Positions 26,613-35,053 are shown, counted from the first letter of the stretch. The stretch: DNA of 64,000 nucleotides from an uncultured Collinsella sp. (GCA_902495545.1 CABUXM010000001.1:1-64000), one strand, 5' to 3'. The notes: generated from the letters alone by a model not told the origin. Made by a program: numbers and translations.

Positions 26613-27620
26613 CTACTTGCCGTCGTCCTGCTGCAGGCTATCCTGCTCGCTGAGGCGCGCCTGCCTGCTGGCCATACGTGCGGGCTTGTCGGGATCGGGT
26701 ACGGCCGTGGGCATGGGCTCGTCGACATGCCCGCCCCACCAGCCGCCCACAAAGTTGAGCGTGTGGAACACGTTGATCACGGCGCCGGGGTCAACATCGC
26801 ACACCAGCTTGATAATGTCCTGGCTCTCGTAGGTCGAGACAACGGTGTTCAGCAGGTACATCTTTTCGCGGCTATATCCGCCGACGACCTCGGCGCAGCT
26901 AATGCCGTGCTGAAAATGGTTTACGTAGGCAGTCATGACCTCGTCTGCCTTACGCGTCGTGATCTGCAGCGTCACGCGATCGTAGCGACGATAGAAACTG
27001 TCGATGGTCTTGGTCGAAATAAACTGGAACACGATGGAATACGCCGCCTTGTCCCAGCCAAACATAAAGCCAAAGATCGCCAGGATAAAGCAGTTGAAAC
27101 CAAAGATGACGCCCCAGATGGTCTTGCCCGTGTGGTTGGAAACCCACAGCGCGATAAAGTCGGTGCCGCCGGTGGATGCGCCGGATTTAAGTGCGATGGC
27201 AGCGCCCAGACCCGAGACCACGCCGCCAAAAATGATGAGCATGATCTTGTCGCCCAAAAATGGAGCGAAGTGAAAGACGTTGAGGAACAGCGACGAGAGC
27301 ACGACCTGCATCATCGAGAAGATGACAAAGCGCTTGCTAATGCCGCTCCAGCATAGGAGCGCCACGGGGATGTTGAGCGCGAGCATGCCGAGCGAGATGT
27401 CGATATGAACGCCACCCAGCGAGGTAACGCGATCGAGCAGGACCGCGACGCCGGTAAGACCGCTCGGAAGCAGGTCGGCGGGCTGAATGAACGCCTGGAT
27501 CAGAAATGTCTGGAGAACGGCGGAAATGGTGACCGCCACAGCAGTAATGGCGCGGCGGACGATGGTGAGGCGGCCGAGCACGAGCACTCGGTCCGTGAGC
27601 CGATCGATGGCGTTCGCCAC
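26613..27620 (-). CDS. YitT-family membrane protein with DUF2179 domain
   Basis: 335 residues. About five to six membrane helices occupy residues ~20-205 (AFIQPADLLPSGLTGVAVLLD, GGVVSGLGAAIALKSGASTGGTDFIA). A cytosolic DUF2179 domain follows (VTLQITTRKADEVMTAYVNHF, LLNTVVSTYESQDIIKLV). Role unknown; the DUF2179 fold may bind a small ligand. It starts with GTG at 27620, 6 bases after AAAGGAG. Monocistronic by position. Confidence 0.88.
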   Translation of the reverse strand: MANAIDRLTDRVLVLGRLTIVRRAITAVAVTISAVLQTFLIQAFIQPADLLPSGLTGVAVLLDRVTSLGGVHIDISLGMLALNIPVALLCWSGISKRFVIFSMMQVVLSSLFLNVFHFAPFLGDKIMLIIFGGVVSGLGAAIALKSGASTGGTDFIALWVSNHTGKTIWGVIFGFNCFILAIFGFMFGWDKAAYSIVFQFISTKTIDSFYRRYDRVTLQITTRKADEVMTAYVNHFQHGISCAEVVGGYSREKMYLLNTVVSTYESQDIIKLVCDVDPGAVINVFHTLNFVGGWWGGHVDEPMPTAVPDPDKPARMASRQARLSEQDSLQQDDGK

Positions 27621-27751
27621 GCAGGCTCCTTTCGAAGGCAGATGTAGTTGTGGGATATGTCCGCGATTGTAACATGGAGCGTGCGGGGACGCTTCAATTC
27701 ACCCTCTCTCGACAACCATTAGAAGGACCGTGAGGCCGCTCAAAAGAAAAA

Positions 27752-27781
27752 CGCCGTGAAGAGAGCGATCCCTTCACGGCG
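27752..27781 (-). terminator. Terminator of the HAD phosphatase gene
   Basis: CGCCGTGAAG / CTTCACGGCG stem followed on the minus strand by TTTTTCTTTT. It is also the variable hairpin of R1 copy 2. Confidence 0.85.
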
Positions 27782-27786
27782 AATTC

Positions 27787-27839
27787 GACGTTTGCCCAGA
27801 TAAAACCTGCCAAAATAAACCTGTCCCTAAATGGCAGGT
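27787..27839 (+). repeat. R1 element, copy 2
   Basis: CGACGTTTGCCCAGATAAAA through GGCAGG, nearly identical to copy 1. Its end overlaps the last codons and the TAG stop of the HAD gene, and it is inverted relative to copy 4 at 28471 on the gene's other side. Confidence 0.8.
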
Positions 27840-28456
27840 AGGATGTCGGCCAGATTGTCGATGATGACGTCGGCGGCGGACTGATCCAGGTTGACGCCCT
27901 CGTGCGGACGCAGCGCCAGGACGCGGGCGCCGGAACGTTTGCCAGCCTCGATACCCAAAGGCGAATCCTCGATAACCAGGCACTCGGCGGGCTCCACACC
28001 CAGCGCTTCCATGGCGCGCAGGTAGATCTCGGGGTCGGGCTTAAACGCGCTGCACTCGTGACCGCTGATGGTGTAATCCAGCACATCGGCAATGCCAGCG
28101 ATCTCCACCAGCTCGTCAATCAACTCGCGATAGGACGAGCTTGCGATGGCGCACTTCACGCCGTGCTCGTGCAGCTCGCGCATCACCGGCTCCGTCTGCT
28201 CGTTGAGCAGCTCGGCATACGGAACGGGGTGATCCGGGCTATAGACCTGCTTGTACTCCACGCGCAGACGCTCGCGCAGCTCAACATCGTCGGGCACCAG
28301 CGCCTTCCAAATGGCAGGCTCGTTAGACCCCGAAAGATCGGGAATCTCGTCAAAATGGAACCCCTTCTCTTCCATAAACGCCACGCGACGACGGTTGTAG
28401 AACCACTCGGTATCGACCAGCACGCCGTCCATGTCAAACAGCACTGCCTTGATCAT
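27827..28456 (-). CDS. HAD-superfamily phosphatase (beta-phosphoglucomutase-like)
   Basis: About 209 residues. Motif I FDMDGVLVD gives the nucleophile Asp8 and acid/base Asp10. The cap domain follows, motif II is IASSSYRELI, the motif III region is FKPDPEIYLRA and motif IV is VIEDSPLGIEAG. Such enzymes dephosphorylate sugar phosphates or isomerise them. The start at 28456 is 6 bases after AGGAG; the frame runs further upstream into repeat sequence. The gene is bracketed by inverted R1 copies and its stop codon lies inside one. It could belong functionally to the neighbouring sugar loci. Confidence 0.88.
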   Translation of the reverse strand: MIKAVLFDMDGVLVDTEWFYNRRRVAFMEEKGFHFDEIPDLSGSNEPAIWKALVPDDVELRERLRVEYKQVYSPDHPVPYAELLNEQTEPVMRELHEHGVKCAIASSSYRELIDELVEIAGIADVLDYTISGHECSAFKPDPEIYLRAMEALGVEPAECLVIEDSPLGIEAGKRSGARVLALRPHEGVNLDQSAADVIIDNLADILPAI

Positions 28457-28470
28457 ACGCATCTCCTCCC

Positions 28471-28515
28471 ACCTGCCAAAAAGGGACAGGTTTATTTTGG
28501 TAGGTTTTATCTGGG
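28471..28515 (-). repeat. R1 element, copy 4 (inverted)
   Basis: On the minus strand CCCAGATAAAACC...CCTGTCCCTTTTTGG, ending next to the ribosome site of the HAD gene. Confidence 0.75.
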
Positions 28516-28555
28516 ATTTGCGACGCAACAGACACGCCCTCCCCAGAGCAAAAAA

Positions 28556-28581
28556 GGGGACGGGGCGCAAACCCCATCCCC
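28556..28581 (-). terminator. Terminator of PTS locus II
   Basis: GGGGATGGGG / CCCCGTCCCC stem followed by TTTTTTG on the minus strand, just after the SIS stop. Confidence 0.88.
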
Positions 28582-28615
28582 TCTCAATCAACCCGTAAGG
28601 TCTACTTACTTGTGA

Positions 28616-29599
28616 TTAGTAGGAAAGCTTCCACATGTAGCGACGCATGGTCAGCGGGTGCTGACGGGCCTCTGCGATCTGGTTGCCATACTCGCGCATA
28701 ACGGCGAGGTGCAGCAGCGGGTTGAAGTAGGTGATGACGCTCGCGGGCACGGCGTCGGCCAGGCCGTAGTCCTTGGAGTCGATCAGAGCGACCTTGGCAC
28801 CCATGCGCTCAAGGAAGGTGAGGGCGCGGGCGTCCATCGGACGGGTAGCGCCATCGGACATGAAGAAGACGTAAGGCTTGCCCTCGGTGGAAACCTCGAA
28901 CGGGCCGTGGAAGTACTCGCCGGTGTTGTAGGCGGCGGCGTCGATCCACTGCATCTCGGTGAACAGGAAGGCGGCGTGAGAATAAGCCATCTTCTCGGAG
29001 GCACCGGAAGCCATGAAGTAGATCATCTTGTCGTCCTTGAAGTCCTCGGCGAACTTCTTAGCGAGCTTCTTGCAGTGCTGAGCGGCGTTCTCGCAGAGCT
29101 CGAAGACGTTGGTGAGGCCGGTGATCATGTCCTCGTAGTGGTCATAGCCCTCGGTCTGCTGAAGGATCTCGAGAGCAAGAGCGATGGCATAGCCGGGCTT
29201 CTCGCACTTGGCTGCGTAGTTGGCGTGGAAGCCGTGAACGATGACGTGGTCGGCGTCGACGGTCAGAGCGGAGCCAGCCTTGTTGGTGAGGGAGACGACC
29301 GGGCAGTTGTGCTTCTTGGCGGTCTTGTTGGCCTCGACGGTCTCGGGCGTGGAGCCACCGAGGGAGCAGGTGATCACGAAGGTGTGCTCGTTGACCCAGG
29401 AAGGCGTGTCGTAGTTGAACTCGTTAGCGGTGAAGATCTGAACGTTCAGCTTGTCCGTGTTGTTGGCCAGGAAGTACTTGGCAGGGTAAAGGTCGGACAT
29501 AGAGGCACCGCAGCCGACGAAGGCGACGCTGTGGATCTCGTGGTTGGACAGGACGTCAGCGACGATCTGCTTAGGGAGGTTAAGGTCGATCTCGTACAT
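28616..29599 (-). CDS. SIS-domain sugar-phosphate deglycase/isomerase of PTS locus II
   Basis: A 327-residue two-SIS-domain protein: VAFVGCGASMSDLYPAKYF near residue 25, ITCSLGGSTPETVEA near 78, NTGEYFHGPFEVS near 210 and the terminal RRYMWKLSY. It lies last in the IIAB-IIC-IID-SIS locus, the position expected for the enzyme that splits the imported 6-phosphorylated conjugate. The start at 29599 (MYEIDLN) is chosen because AAAGGA is 9 bases upstream; the longer frame has no support. Confidence 0.83.
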   Translation of the reverse strand: MYEIDLNLPKQIVADVLSNHEIHSVAFVGCGASMSDLYPAKYFLANNTDKLNVQIFTANEFNYDTPSWVNEHTFVITCSLGGSTPETVEANKTAKKHNCPVVSLTNKAGSALTVDADHVIVHGFHANYAAKCEKPGYAIALALEILQQTEGYDHYEDMITGLTNVFELCENAAQHCKKLAKKFAEDFKDDKMIYFMASGASEKMAYSHAAFLFTEMQWIDAAAYNTGEYFHGPFEVSTEGKPYVFFMSDGATRPMDARALTFLERMGAKVALIDSKDYGLADAVPASVITYFNPLLHLAVMREYGNQIAEARQHPLTMRRYMWKLSY

Positions 29600-29689
29600 C
29601 TGACACATTCCTTTCGATTTTTGCGGCGCCACATTGCCGGGCGCTCGCAGGGTTACCGTGGTTTGGACCGAGTCGCCGGCCCGTTGAGG

Positions 29690-29720
29690 ATGTGTCAAAG
29701 GAACTGTCCCTTTGACACAT
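29690..29720. repeat. Hairpin between IID and SIS genes
   Basis: ATGTGTCAAAGG / CCTTTGACACAT is a perfect 12-bp stem with a 7-base loop. On the minus strand no T-run follows, so it is more likely a processing or stability element than a terminator. Confidence 0.75.
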
Positions 29721-29798
29721 TTTGGGGATGGGAGCCTGCCTGGGGTATGGGATGTCAGGCAGGCCCCCGGGGGAAAGCGGTTAGGCGCTTGGTCGCGA

Positions 29799-30632
29799 CT
29801 AGGCCAGAATGCCGGCCGCGGAGAGGGCGATGCCGCCCACGATGGCGATCACGAGAAGCCAACCGGTGTTGACGTTCTTCTTGATGAGCCAGTACATAAG
29901 GCCGGTGAGGCCAAGGGAAATCATCTGGGGCATCATGCCGTCCAGGATGTCCTGGATAACGACGGTGCCCTCAGCGAACTGCAGCGGGGTGGTGGCGCCG
30001 ATCAGCGTGGCGATCATGCCGCCCACGGACATAAGACCCACGATGCCGCAGACATACATGAGCTTCTCCATGAGGTCGCCGCCCTGAAGCTTGCTCAGGT
30101 ACTCGTGGCCGCCCTGATAGCCCATCTTGGCTGCGAACCAAGTGATCAGCACAGAGGGGACGATGGAGATGAGCATGGCCAGGATCGGGCCCATGATGGA
30201 GCCCTGCTGAGCCAGCTGAACGCCCAGACCAAAGGCGATAACGCGGATGGTGCCCTGGAAGAAGGAGTCACCGATGCCGGAAAGCGGACCCATGAGGGAG
30301 GTCTTGACCGCGTTGATCGAATCGGGATCGAAGTTCTCGGGATCCTTGGCGTACTCCTCCTCCATGGAGGCGGAGAGGCCCAGGATGAAAGCGCTCGTCT
30401 GCGGGGTGCAGTTGTAGAACGCCATGTGACGGTGGTAAGCCTCTTTCTTAGCAGCGAGCTGCTTGGGGTCGGACTCGTCCGGATAGAGGCGATCGAGCGT
30501 GGGAACCATGCCGTAGAGGAAGCCCATGTTCATCTGACGCTCGTAGTTCCAAGAGGCCTGGATGGCCCAGGAGCGCCAGAAGAACTGGCTGACCTTCTTG
30601 TTCAGGGACACGTCCTTGGTTGCGGTTGCCAT
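29799..30632 (-). CDS. PTS mannose-family transporter subunit IID
   Basis: A 277-residue membrane subunit. Signatures are FFWRSWAIQASWNYERQMNM, FILGLSASMEEEYA, LMGPLSGIGDSFFQGT and a hydrophobic C-terminus. AAGGAGG precedes the ATG at 30632; the frame extends upstream into IIC without a site. It pairs with the IIC gene 13 bases upstream. Confidence 0.93.
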   Translation of the reverse strand: MATATKDVSLNKKVSQFFWRSWAIQASWNYERQMNMGFLYGMVPTLDRLYPDESDPKQLAAKKEAYHRHMAFYNCTPQTSAFILGLSASMEEEYAKDPENFDPDSINAVKTSLMGPLSGIGDSFFQGTIRVIAFGLGVQLAQQGSIMGPILAMLISIVPSVLITWFAAKMGYQGGHEYLSKLQGGDLMEKLMYVCGIVGLMSVGGMIATLIGATTPLQFAEGTVVIQDILDGMMPQMISLGLTGLMYWLIKKNVNTGWLLVIAIVGGIALSAAGILA

Positions 30633-30645
30633 AGTGTGTTCCTCC

Positions 30646-31440
30646 TTAGTCTTCGTCGTCTTCGAGCGGATCGTAGTCGGAATCGACACCGGCAGCTGCA
30701 TGGGAACCGTTGAACTTGAAGCCCATGAAGACGACAGCCAGGCACACACCGATCAGAGCGACCGCGATGACGGACAGGTTGAGGTAAGCGGCGAGCAGGA
30801 AACCGATGAACAGGAACGGAGTCATACCCTTCTTGATCATCATGGTGAGCAGCAGGGCCAAGCCGTAGGCGGTCATGATCTTGGTCGAAACGTTAAGACC
30901 GGTGGACAGCCACTCGGGAACCATGTTGACGATGGCCTGAACCAGGTCGGTGCCAACAAAGACGGCGAGGAAGATCGGCAGGAAGTACATGACGGCGTAC
31001 AGACCGGAGCCGGCGCAGATGTGCATACGGTAGGCGGTCTTGAACTTTCCGTTATCGATCGCGCTATCGGCCACATGGGTGAGGGCGGCGATGATGGAAC
31101 GGAACACGATGCCGAGGAGCTGACCCAGGACGGCGACCGGGATGGCGATCGTCATGGCGGTCTCGGCGGAAGCATCGGTCAGGCACGCAAAGGCAGCGGC
31201 CACGATGCCGCCCAGGACCATATCGGGCGGAACGGCGGCGCCGACCTGCACCAGGCCCATGGACACGAGCTCGACGGCGGCACCGACGGCAAGGCCGGTG
31301 GGCACATCGCCCAGCAGCAGACCGACGAGTGTAGCGCCAACGAGGGGCTGCTCGAAGTTAAGACGACCGAGCAGGCGGGAGTCCCACATGCAGAACACGC
31401 CGACGAGGCCGACGAGCACCGCACTGATGAACGTATTCAT
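30646..31440 (-). CDS. PTS mannose-family transporter subunit IIC
   Basis: 264 residues with about seven helices (AVLVGLVGVFCMWDSRLLGR, LLLGDVPTGLAVGAAVELVSMG). Its acidic C-terminal tail (DYDPLEDDED) parallels the DEEEDF tail of IIC in locus I. AAAGGAG precedes the ATG. Confidence 0.93.
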   Translation of the reverse strand: MNTFISAVLVGLVGVFCMWDSRLLGRLNFEQPLVGATLVGLLLGDVPTGLAVGAAVELVSMGLVQVGAAVPPDMVLGGIVAAAFACLTDASAETAMTIAIPVAVLGQLLGIVFRSIIAALTHVADSAIDNGKFKTAYRMHICAGSGLYAVMYFLPIFLAVFVGTDLVQAIVNMVPEWLSTGLNVSTKIMTAYGLALLLTMMIKKGMTPFLFIGFLLAAYLNLSVIAVALIGVCLAVVFMGFKFNGSHAAAGVDSDYDPLEDDED

Positions 31441-31476
31441 ACCCTTCTCCTTTCAGTCAGGCAAAAGCCTGGTTGA

Positions 31477-32400
31477 TTACAGCTTGGCGTCGATGTCGAC
31501 GCTCTGATACGTAGGGGTCTGCTGGACATAGAGCTTGATGCCCATGTCGAGCAGCTGGTTGACGTCGGCCTTCTGGGTGGCGTCGAGGAAGACGGAGCTG
31601 TCCTTGCCGCCGACCTGATCGGCACCGTCGTGGTTGGCGGTGGCGCCCAGGTTGATGGCGTCGAGCTTGTAGCCCTGGCAGAACTGCAGCATCTCGGCAG
31701 TGTTGCCAAAGACGAACATGACGCGCTCGCCGAGGGTGTTGAGCTTGTCCATCTTGGCGAGGGCACGCTCGACGGTGAAGACGTTCAGGCGCACGCCCTG
31801 GGGCTTGGCCAGCTTAAGAGCGCCCTTCTTGATGTCATCGTTGGCGGCAGCGTTGTCGACGACGATGATGCGCTCGGCCTGAACCTTGGTGGTCCAGGTA
31901 AAGACGACCTGGCCGTGCAGCAGACGGTAGTCAAGACGTGCGAGGACGATCTTGGCGGGACCGGAGCTGTGACGGGACGCCTTGGCCTTCTTGGCGGGAG
32001 CCGCGGCGGCCTCGACCGGTGCGTTGGGGTTGGTCAGGCCGGTGCGGGCCTCATTGATGAGGGCCGCGAGCTCGGCGCCCTTGACGGGGACGGGGCTCAT
32101 AGCGAGCGTGAGCGCCAGCGGGATGTTGAAACCGCTGACAACCGTGAACTTCGTGCCGTTCTTGGAAAGCTCGACCATGTTGTTGTTGACCGAGCTGCCG
32201 AGCATATCGGTCAGCACATAGACGGTGTCGTCCGCGTTGAACGTGGCGATCATGGCGTCCACCTTATTGGTGATGGGCTCCTTGTCGTCACGAGCAAGCG
32301 ACACGACGTGGACGTTCGACACGTCGCCGAGAACCATCTCGAGCGTGTCTTTGGCGCCTGCGGCCAGGCCGCCATGAGATGCGAGAATGATCTGATTCAT
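31477..32400 (-). CDS. PTS mannose-family fused IIAB subunit
   Basis: A 307-residue cytosolic phosphocarrier. The IIA domain (residues ~1-125) has the active His9 in MNQIILASHGGLAAG. An Ala/Pro/Lys-rich linker follows at ~125-150 (PVEAAAAPAKKAKAS). The IIB domain (~150-307) has its phospho-His in ARLDYRLLHGQVVF. This is the ManX-type fusion, unlike the split genes of locus I. GGAGGAGG precedes the ATG. First gene of the IIAB-IIC-IID-SIS operon. Confidence 0.94.
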   Translation of the reverse strand: MNQIILASHGGLAAGAKDTLEMVLGDVSNVHVVSLARDDKEPITNKVDAMIATFNADDTVYVLTDMLGSSVNNNMVELSKNGTKFTVVSGFNIPLALTLAMSPVPVKGAELAALINEARTGLTNPNAPVEAAAAPAKKAKASRHSSGPAKIVLARLDYRLLHGQVVFTWTTKVQAERIIVVDNAAANDDIKKGALKLAKPQGVRLNVFTVERALAKMDKLNTLGERVMFVFGNTAEMLQFCQGYKLDAINLGATANHDGADQVGGKDSSVFLDATQKADVNQLLDMGIKLYVQQTPTYQSVDIDAKL

Positions 32401-32426
32401 CTTGCCTCCTCCTTTTCGTTATGGTC

Positions 32427-32445
32427 ATTATAACGTCTTATACGT
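32427..32445 (-). promoter_or_regulatory. Promoter -10 and operator of PTS locus II
   Basis: On the minus strand a -10 TATAAT (32427-32432) is directly preceded by the palindrome ACGTATAAGACGT (32433-32445), which would lie in the -35/-10 spacer. The -35 is poor. The palindrome matches the pattern upstream of the GntR gene at 25673. Confidence 0.55.
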
Positions 32446-32583
32446 TGCTTATATTGCTAATTAGTATAAAGACCGTTCGCGGGTGAAAATCGACCGTTGA
32501 CGGGTTTAACGTACTTGAAACGTTGGGGCAGGGCAGGCCGGCGCTGGCTGGATAACCCCAGGTCGGACGCCGCGCTCAATCCC

Positions 32584-33666
32584 CTATCGCACGAAGTACC
32601 AGGGGCTTTCCTGCACGGTGGGCTCCAGCGCGATGCCAGTGCGCTCGCGGAACAGATCCATGTCCTGCGATTTCTCCGTCCACCACGCGTTGGGCTTAAA
32701 GGTCATGCTCTCAACGATATGGCCGACAAAGGCGCTGTTGCGCAGCTTGGAGAAATCGGTGTTCATAATCAGGATGGACGCGAGCACCAGCACGATGCCC
32801 AGGACCTTGATCGCGCCGGCGGGCTCGGCATAGATGCCAATACCGACCAAAACGGTCGCCACGGTTTCAAACGAAGCCACGACCGGCACCTTCGACGTCT
32901 CAAGATCCATCGAAAGGCCCTGCATATAGAAGATGTACGCAAGAGCCGTCGGAATAAAGCCAAAGCCCGCGAACAGCAGAATGAGCTGCGGGGACATTGC
33001 CGCGGCCACATCGGACCACGGAGCCGAAAGCACTGCCATAAAGCATCCGCCAAAGACAAAGCCCCAAAACGTCACCGCCAGAGGATGCAACGTCTTGGTG
33101 GCCATGCGACTAAACACAGCCAGTAGCGCACCGCAAAGTCCGGCGATCACACCCGACACGACGCCCCAAGCCGAGAAATGGAAACCGGACAGGTCGCCGC
33201 TCGTCACCGCGAGCACGCAACCCACAATGTTAAAAACGATGGCGACGAGCTTGTTGGGGGTCACGTCCTCGCGATAAAGCACGCGGCCGAGCACGACGCC
33301 AAACACCGGCGAGGTGTAAAGCAGCACCGAGGCCGTGGACATACCCACCTCGCCCATGCACTCGTAATAAAGCGTGTTAGCGGTGGCGAGGCCGATAATG
33401 CCAAGAAGCGCGCAGGGAACAAGCTCTTTAGGACTTGCCTTGAACAGTGCCATGGCACCCGAGGCTTTTCCCTCACGAGCACCTCCCTGGCAACCCATAA
33501 ATGCCAAGACCGGAGCCATTAAGACGGCACCCGACAACAGGCGAAAGGCCGCCATGCTCTGAGACGAAACACCCAGGGCCGATATTCCGTTAACAAAGAT
33601 TCCGATGGTGCCCCACATAAGCGCGGCGATCAGCACCAGCACATAGCCCAGATTGCTTTTCTTCAA
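32584..33666 (-). CDS. EamA/DMT-family transporter
   Basis: About 360 residues. Ten membrane helices in two EamA repeats (GYVLVLIAALMWGTIGIF at the start, FVFGGCFMAVL and LALAYIFYMQG-like segments later), then a ~50-residue hydrophilic C-terminal tail with WWTEKSQDMDLF and ESPWYFVR that is unusual for the family. A TTG at 33666 with GAGGAGG 5 bases upstream is the best start; a GTG at 33702 lacks a site. It lies next to PTS locus II, and a similar operator occurs at 33706, so it may export a product of the pathway. Confidence 0.82.
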   Translation of the reverse strand: MKKSNLGYVLVLIAALMWGTIGIFVNGISALGVSSQSMAAFRLLSGAVLMAPVLAFMGCQGGAREGKASGAMALFKASPKELVPCALLGIIGLATANTLYYECMGEVGMSTASVLLYTSPVFGVVLGRVLYREDVTPNKLVAIVFNIVGCVLAVTSGDLSGFHFSAWGVVSGVIAGLCGALLAVFSRMATKTLHPLAVTFWGFVFGGCFMAVLSAPWSDVAAAMSPQLILLFAGFGFIPTALAYIFYMQGLSMDLETSKVPVVASFETVATVLVGIGIYAEPAGAIKVLGIVLVLASILIMNTDFSKLRNSAFVGHIVESMTFKPNAWWTEKSQDMDLFRERTGIALEPTVQESPWYFVR

Positions 33667-33705
33667 CGCAGCCTCCTCGATATTGTTTCCAATATGTTTC
33701 ACACT

Positions 33706-33718
33706 ACGTTATAGTCGT
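33706..33718. promoter_or_regulatory. Operator-like sequence upstream of EamA
   Basis: ACGTTATAGTCGT resembles the palindromes at 26430 and 32433; one half-site has a single change. Confidence 0.35.
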
Positions 33719-33780
33719 TATATACATTTTTCAAGACACAAATCGCCGAACGGAAAAATCTGCTTCCCCACATACTCATT

Positions 33781-33820
33781 GGGGACGTTCCCAAATGACT
33801 AGTCATTTAAGAACGTCCCC
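33781..33820. repeat. 40-base palindrome
   Basis: GGGGACGTTC / GAACGTCCCC outer arms enclose the 16-base perfect palindrome AAATGACTAGTCATTT with only a 2-base mismatch on each side. It lies 14 bases from the structured element copy 2 and could end minus-strand transcripts. Confidence 0.8.
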
Positions 33821-33834
33821 AACGTCTAAGGCAC

Positions 33835-33998
33835 CGCTGGTTGAGCATAAGTCAGCGAGCGGGCCGCATTTGAGGCAAGGTGGCGTGAAACGAAAGGGCG
33901 CTGACCTTCTGGTCGCGCCCTTGAAGTTGAACGTCAGATTGTCCAAATGCGGTCCGCGCAGCGTCGAGCCGTTACGCGGTTTGGTAAAACCGCGTAAC
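33835..33998. ncRNA. Candidate structured RNA element, copy 2
   Basis: A 164-base element with the same fixed blocks and terminal hairpin as 25510-25672 but a different long stem (GCGGGCCGCATTTG with CAAATGCGGTCCGC) and a different inner hairpin (AAGGGCG / CGCCCTT outer stem, GACC / GGTC inner stem). It ends two bases before the stop codon of the SIS gene at 34001, as copy 1 does at its gene. Confidence 0.65.
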
Positions 33999-34000
33999 TC

Positions 34001-34993
34001 TTAGTAGTCCAGCTTCCACATGTAGCGGCGCGTCATGTAGTCCTTGTGGGTGACGGCAGAGAGCGCACGCATGTACACGTTGTTGAGAATCGGCGCAAAG
34101 ATCAGGTGGTTGAAGTATTCGCTCACGCTGTCCTTGATGTCGTTGAGGCCGAGCTCCTTGGCGTCGAGCTGATAGACGCGCTCGCCACCGTACTGGTTGA
34201 CGAAGCGGATGCCGCGCTCATCGTTGCAGCGACTGCGGCCGACGCTGATGAGCTGGAACAGCGAGGTGCGCTTGTCCAGAATCTCGAAGGGGCCGTGGAA
34301 GAAGTCGCAAGTGTTGATGGTGCAGGAATCGATCTGCAGCATCTCCTGCACGTTGCAGATGCTAAAGACGTAGGCGGCACCAAAGAGCGGGCCCTGGGCC
34401 ATGACGTTGATGCAGGGCTTGTCGGCATTCTGCTCGGCCCACTTGGCAGCGAGCGGACGGGTGTACTCGACGGCCTTGCGATAGATGGGGTCGACCAAGT
34501 CGAACGCGGCCATAGCGGTCTCGTACTCGGCATAACCCTCGGTCTGCTGCGTAAGCTCCATGGCGATCATGGTCACGACGGCGGAGTTGGTACGGCCCAT
34601 GCAGGACTCGTCGACGGCCAGGCTGTCGTACTGGATCTTGTAGTCGCAGACCTCGGTGAGGGCGGACTCGTCAACATAGATGGCGATGGTGCTGGCGCCG
34701 TGGTCCTTGGCGACCTGGGCGGCGACGATGGTCTCCTTGGTGCCGCGCATGGACACGACGACGGCCAGGGTGTTCTCGTTAACGTAGGCGGGGGTTGCGT
34801 GCACGAACTCGTTGCTGGTGTAGCTGGAGCTCACGACCTGCGTGGCCTCGTGCTCCATAAAGTACTGAGCAGGATAGTTGCCGCCGTTGGATCCGCCGGC
34901 GCCAATCCACACGACGCGCTTGATGCCGCCCTTGTCTGCCTTGTCAGCCAAAACCTGGGAAACGACATCCTTAACCTGTTCCTGAGTAGTCAT
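34001..34993 (-). CDS. SIS-domain sugar-phosphate deglycase/isomerase-like protein
   Basis: A 330-residue two-SIS-domain protein: VVWIGAGGSNGGNYPAQYF near residue 27 and VVVSMRGTKETIVAA near 78, ending RRYMWKLDY. The motif that reads GEYFHGPFE in two paralogues is CDFFHGPFE here, so the acidic residue is Asp instead of Glu. It has no PTS genes; a divergent GntR gene at 35200 and shared operator-like repeats suggest a separate regulatory unit. Confidence 0.8.
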   Translation of the reverse strand: MTTQEQVKDVVSQVLADKADKGGIKRVVWIGAGGSNGGNYPAQYFMEHEATQVVSSSYTSNEFVHATPAYVNENTLAVVVSMRGTKETIVAAQVAKDHGASTIAIYVDESALTEVCDYKIQYDSLAVDESCMGRTNSAVVTMIAMELTQQTEGYAEYETAMAAFDLVDPIYRKAVEYTRPLAAKWAEQNADKPCINVMAQGPLFGAAYVFSICNVQEMLQIDSCTINTCDFFHGPFEILDKRTSLFQLISVGRSRCNDERGIRFVNQYGGERVYQLDAKELGLNDIKDSVSEYFNHLIFAPILNNVYMRALSAVTHKDYMTRRYMWKLDY

Positions 34994-35033
34994 CGTGCAT
35001 CAGCCTTTCTTCTCGTTTGATGCTCATCACAGA

Positions 35034-35053
35034 CATACAAGTTACATACATGT
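35034..35053. promoter_or_regulatory. Operator-like repeat near the SIS start
   Basis: A 20-base sequence beginning CATACAAGTTACATACATG that matches 35173-35192 at 18 of 20 positions, in the same orientation. It lies 41 bases upstream of the SIS start. Confidence 0.6.

Noticed and set aside
28457..28591. Upstream extension of the HAD gene
   Set aside because: It runs through the R1 repeat and lacks a ribosome site; FDMDGV near the new N-terminus fits the 28456 start.
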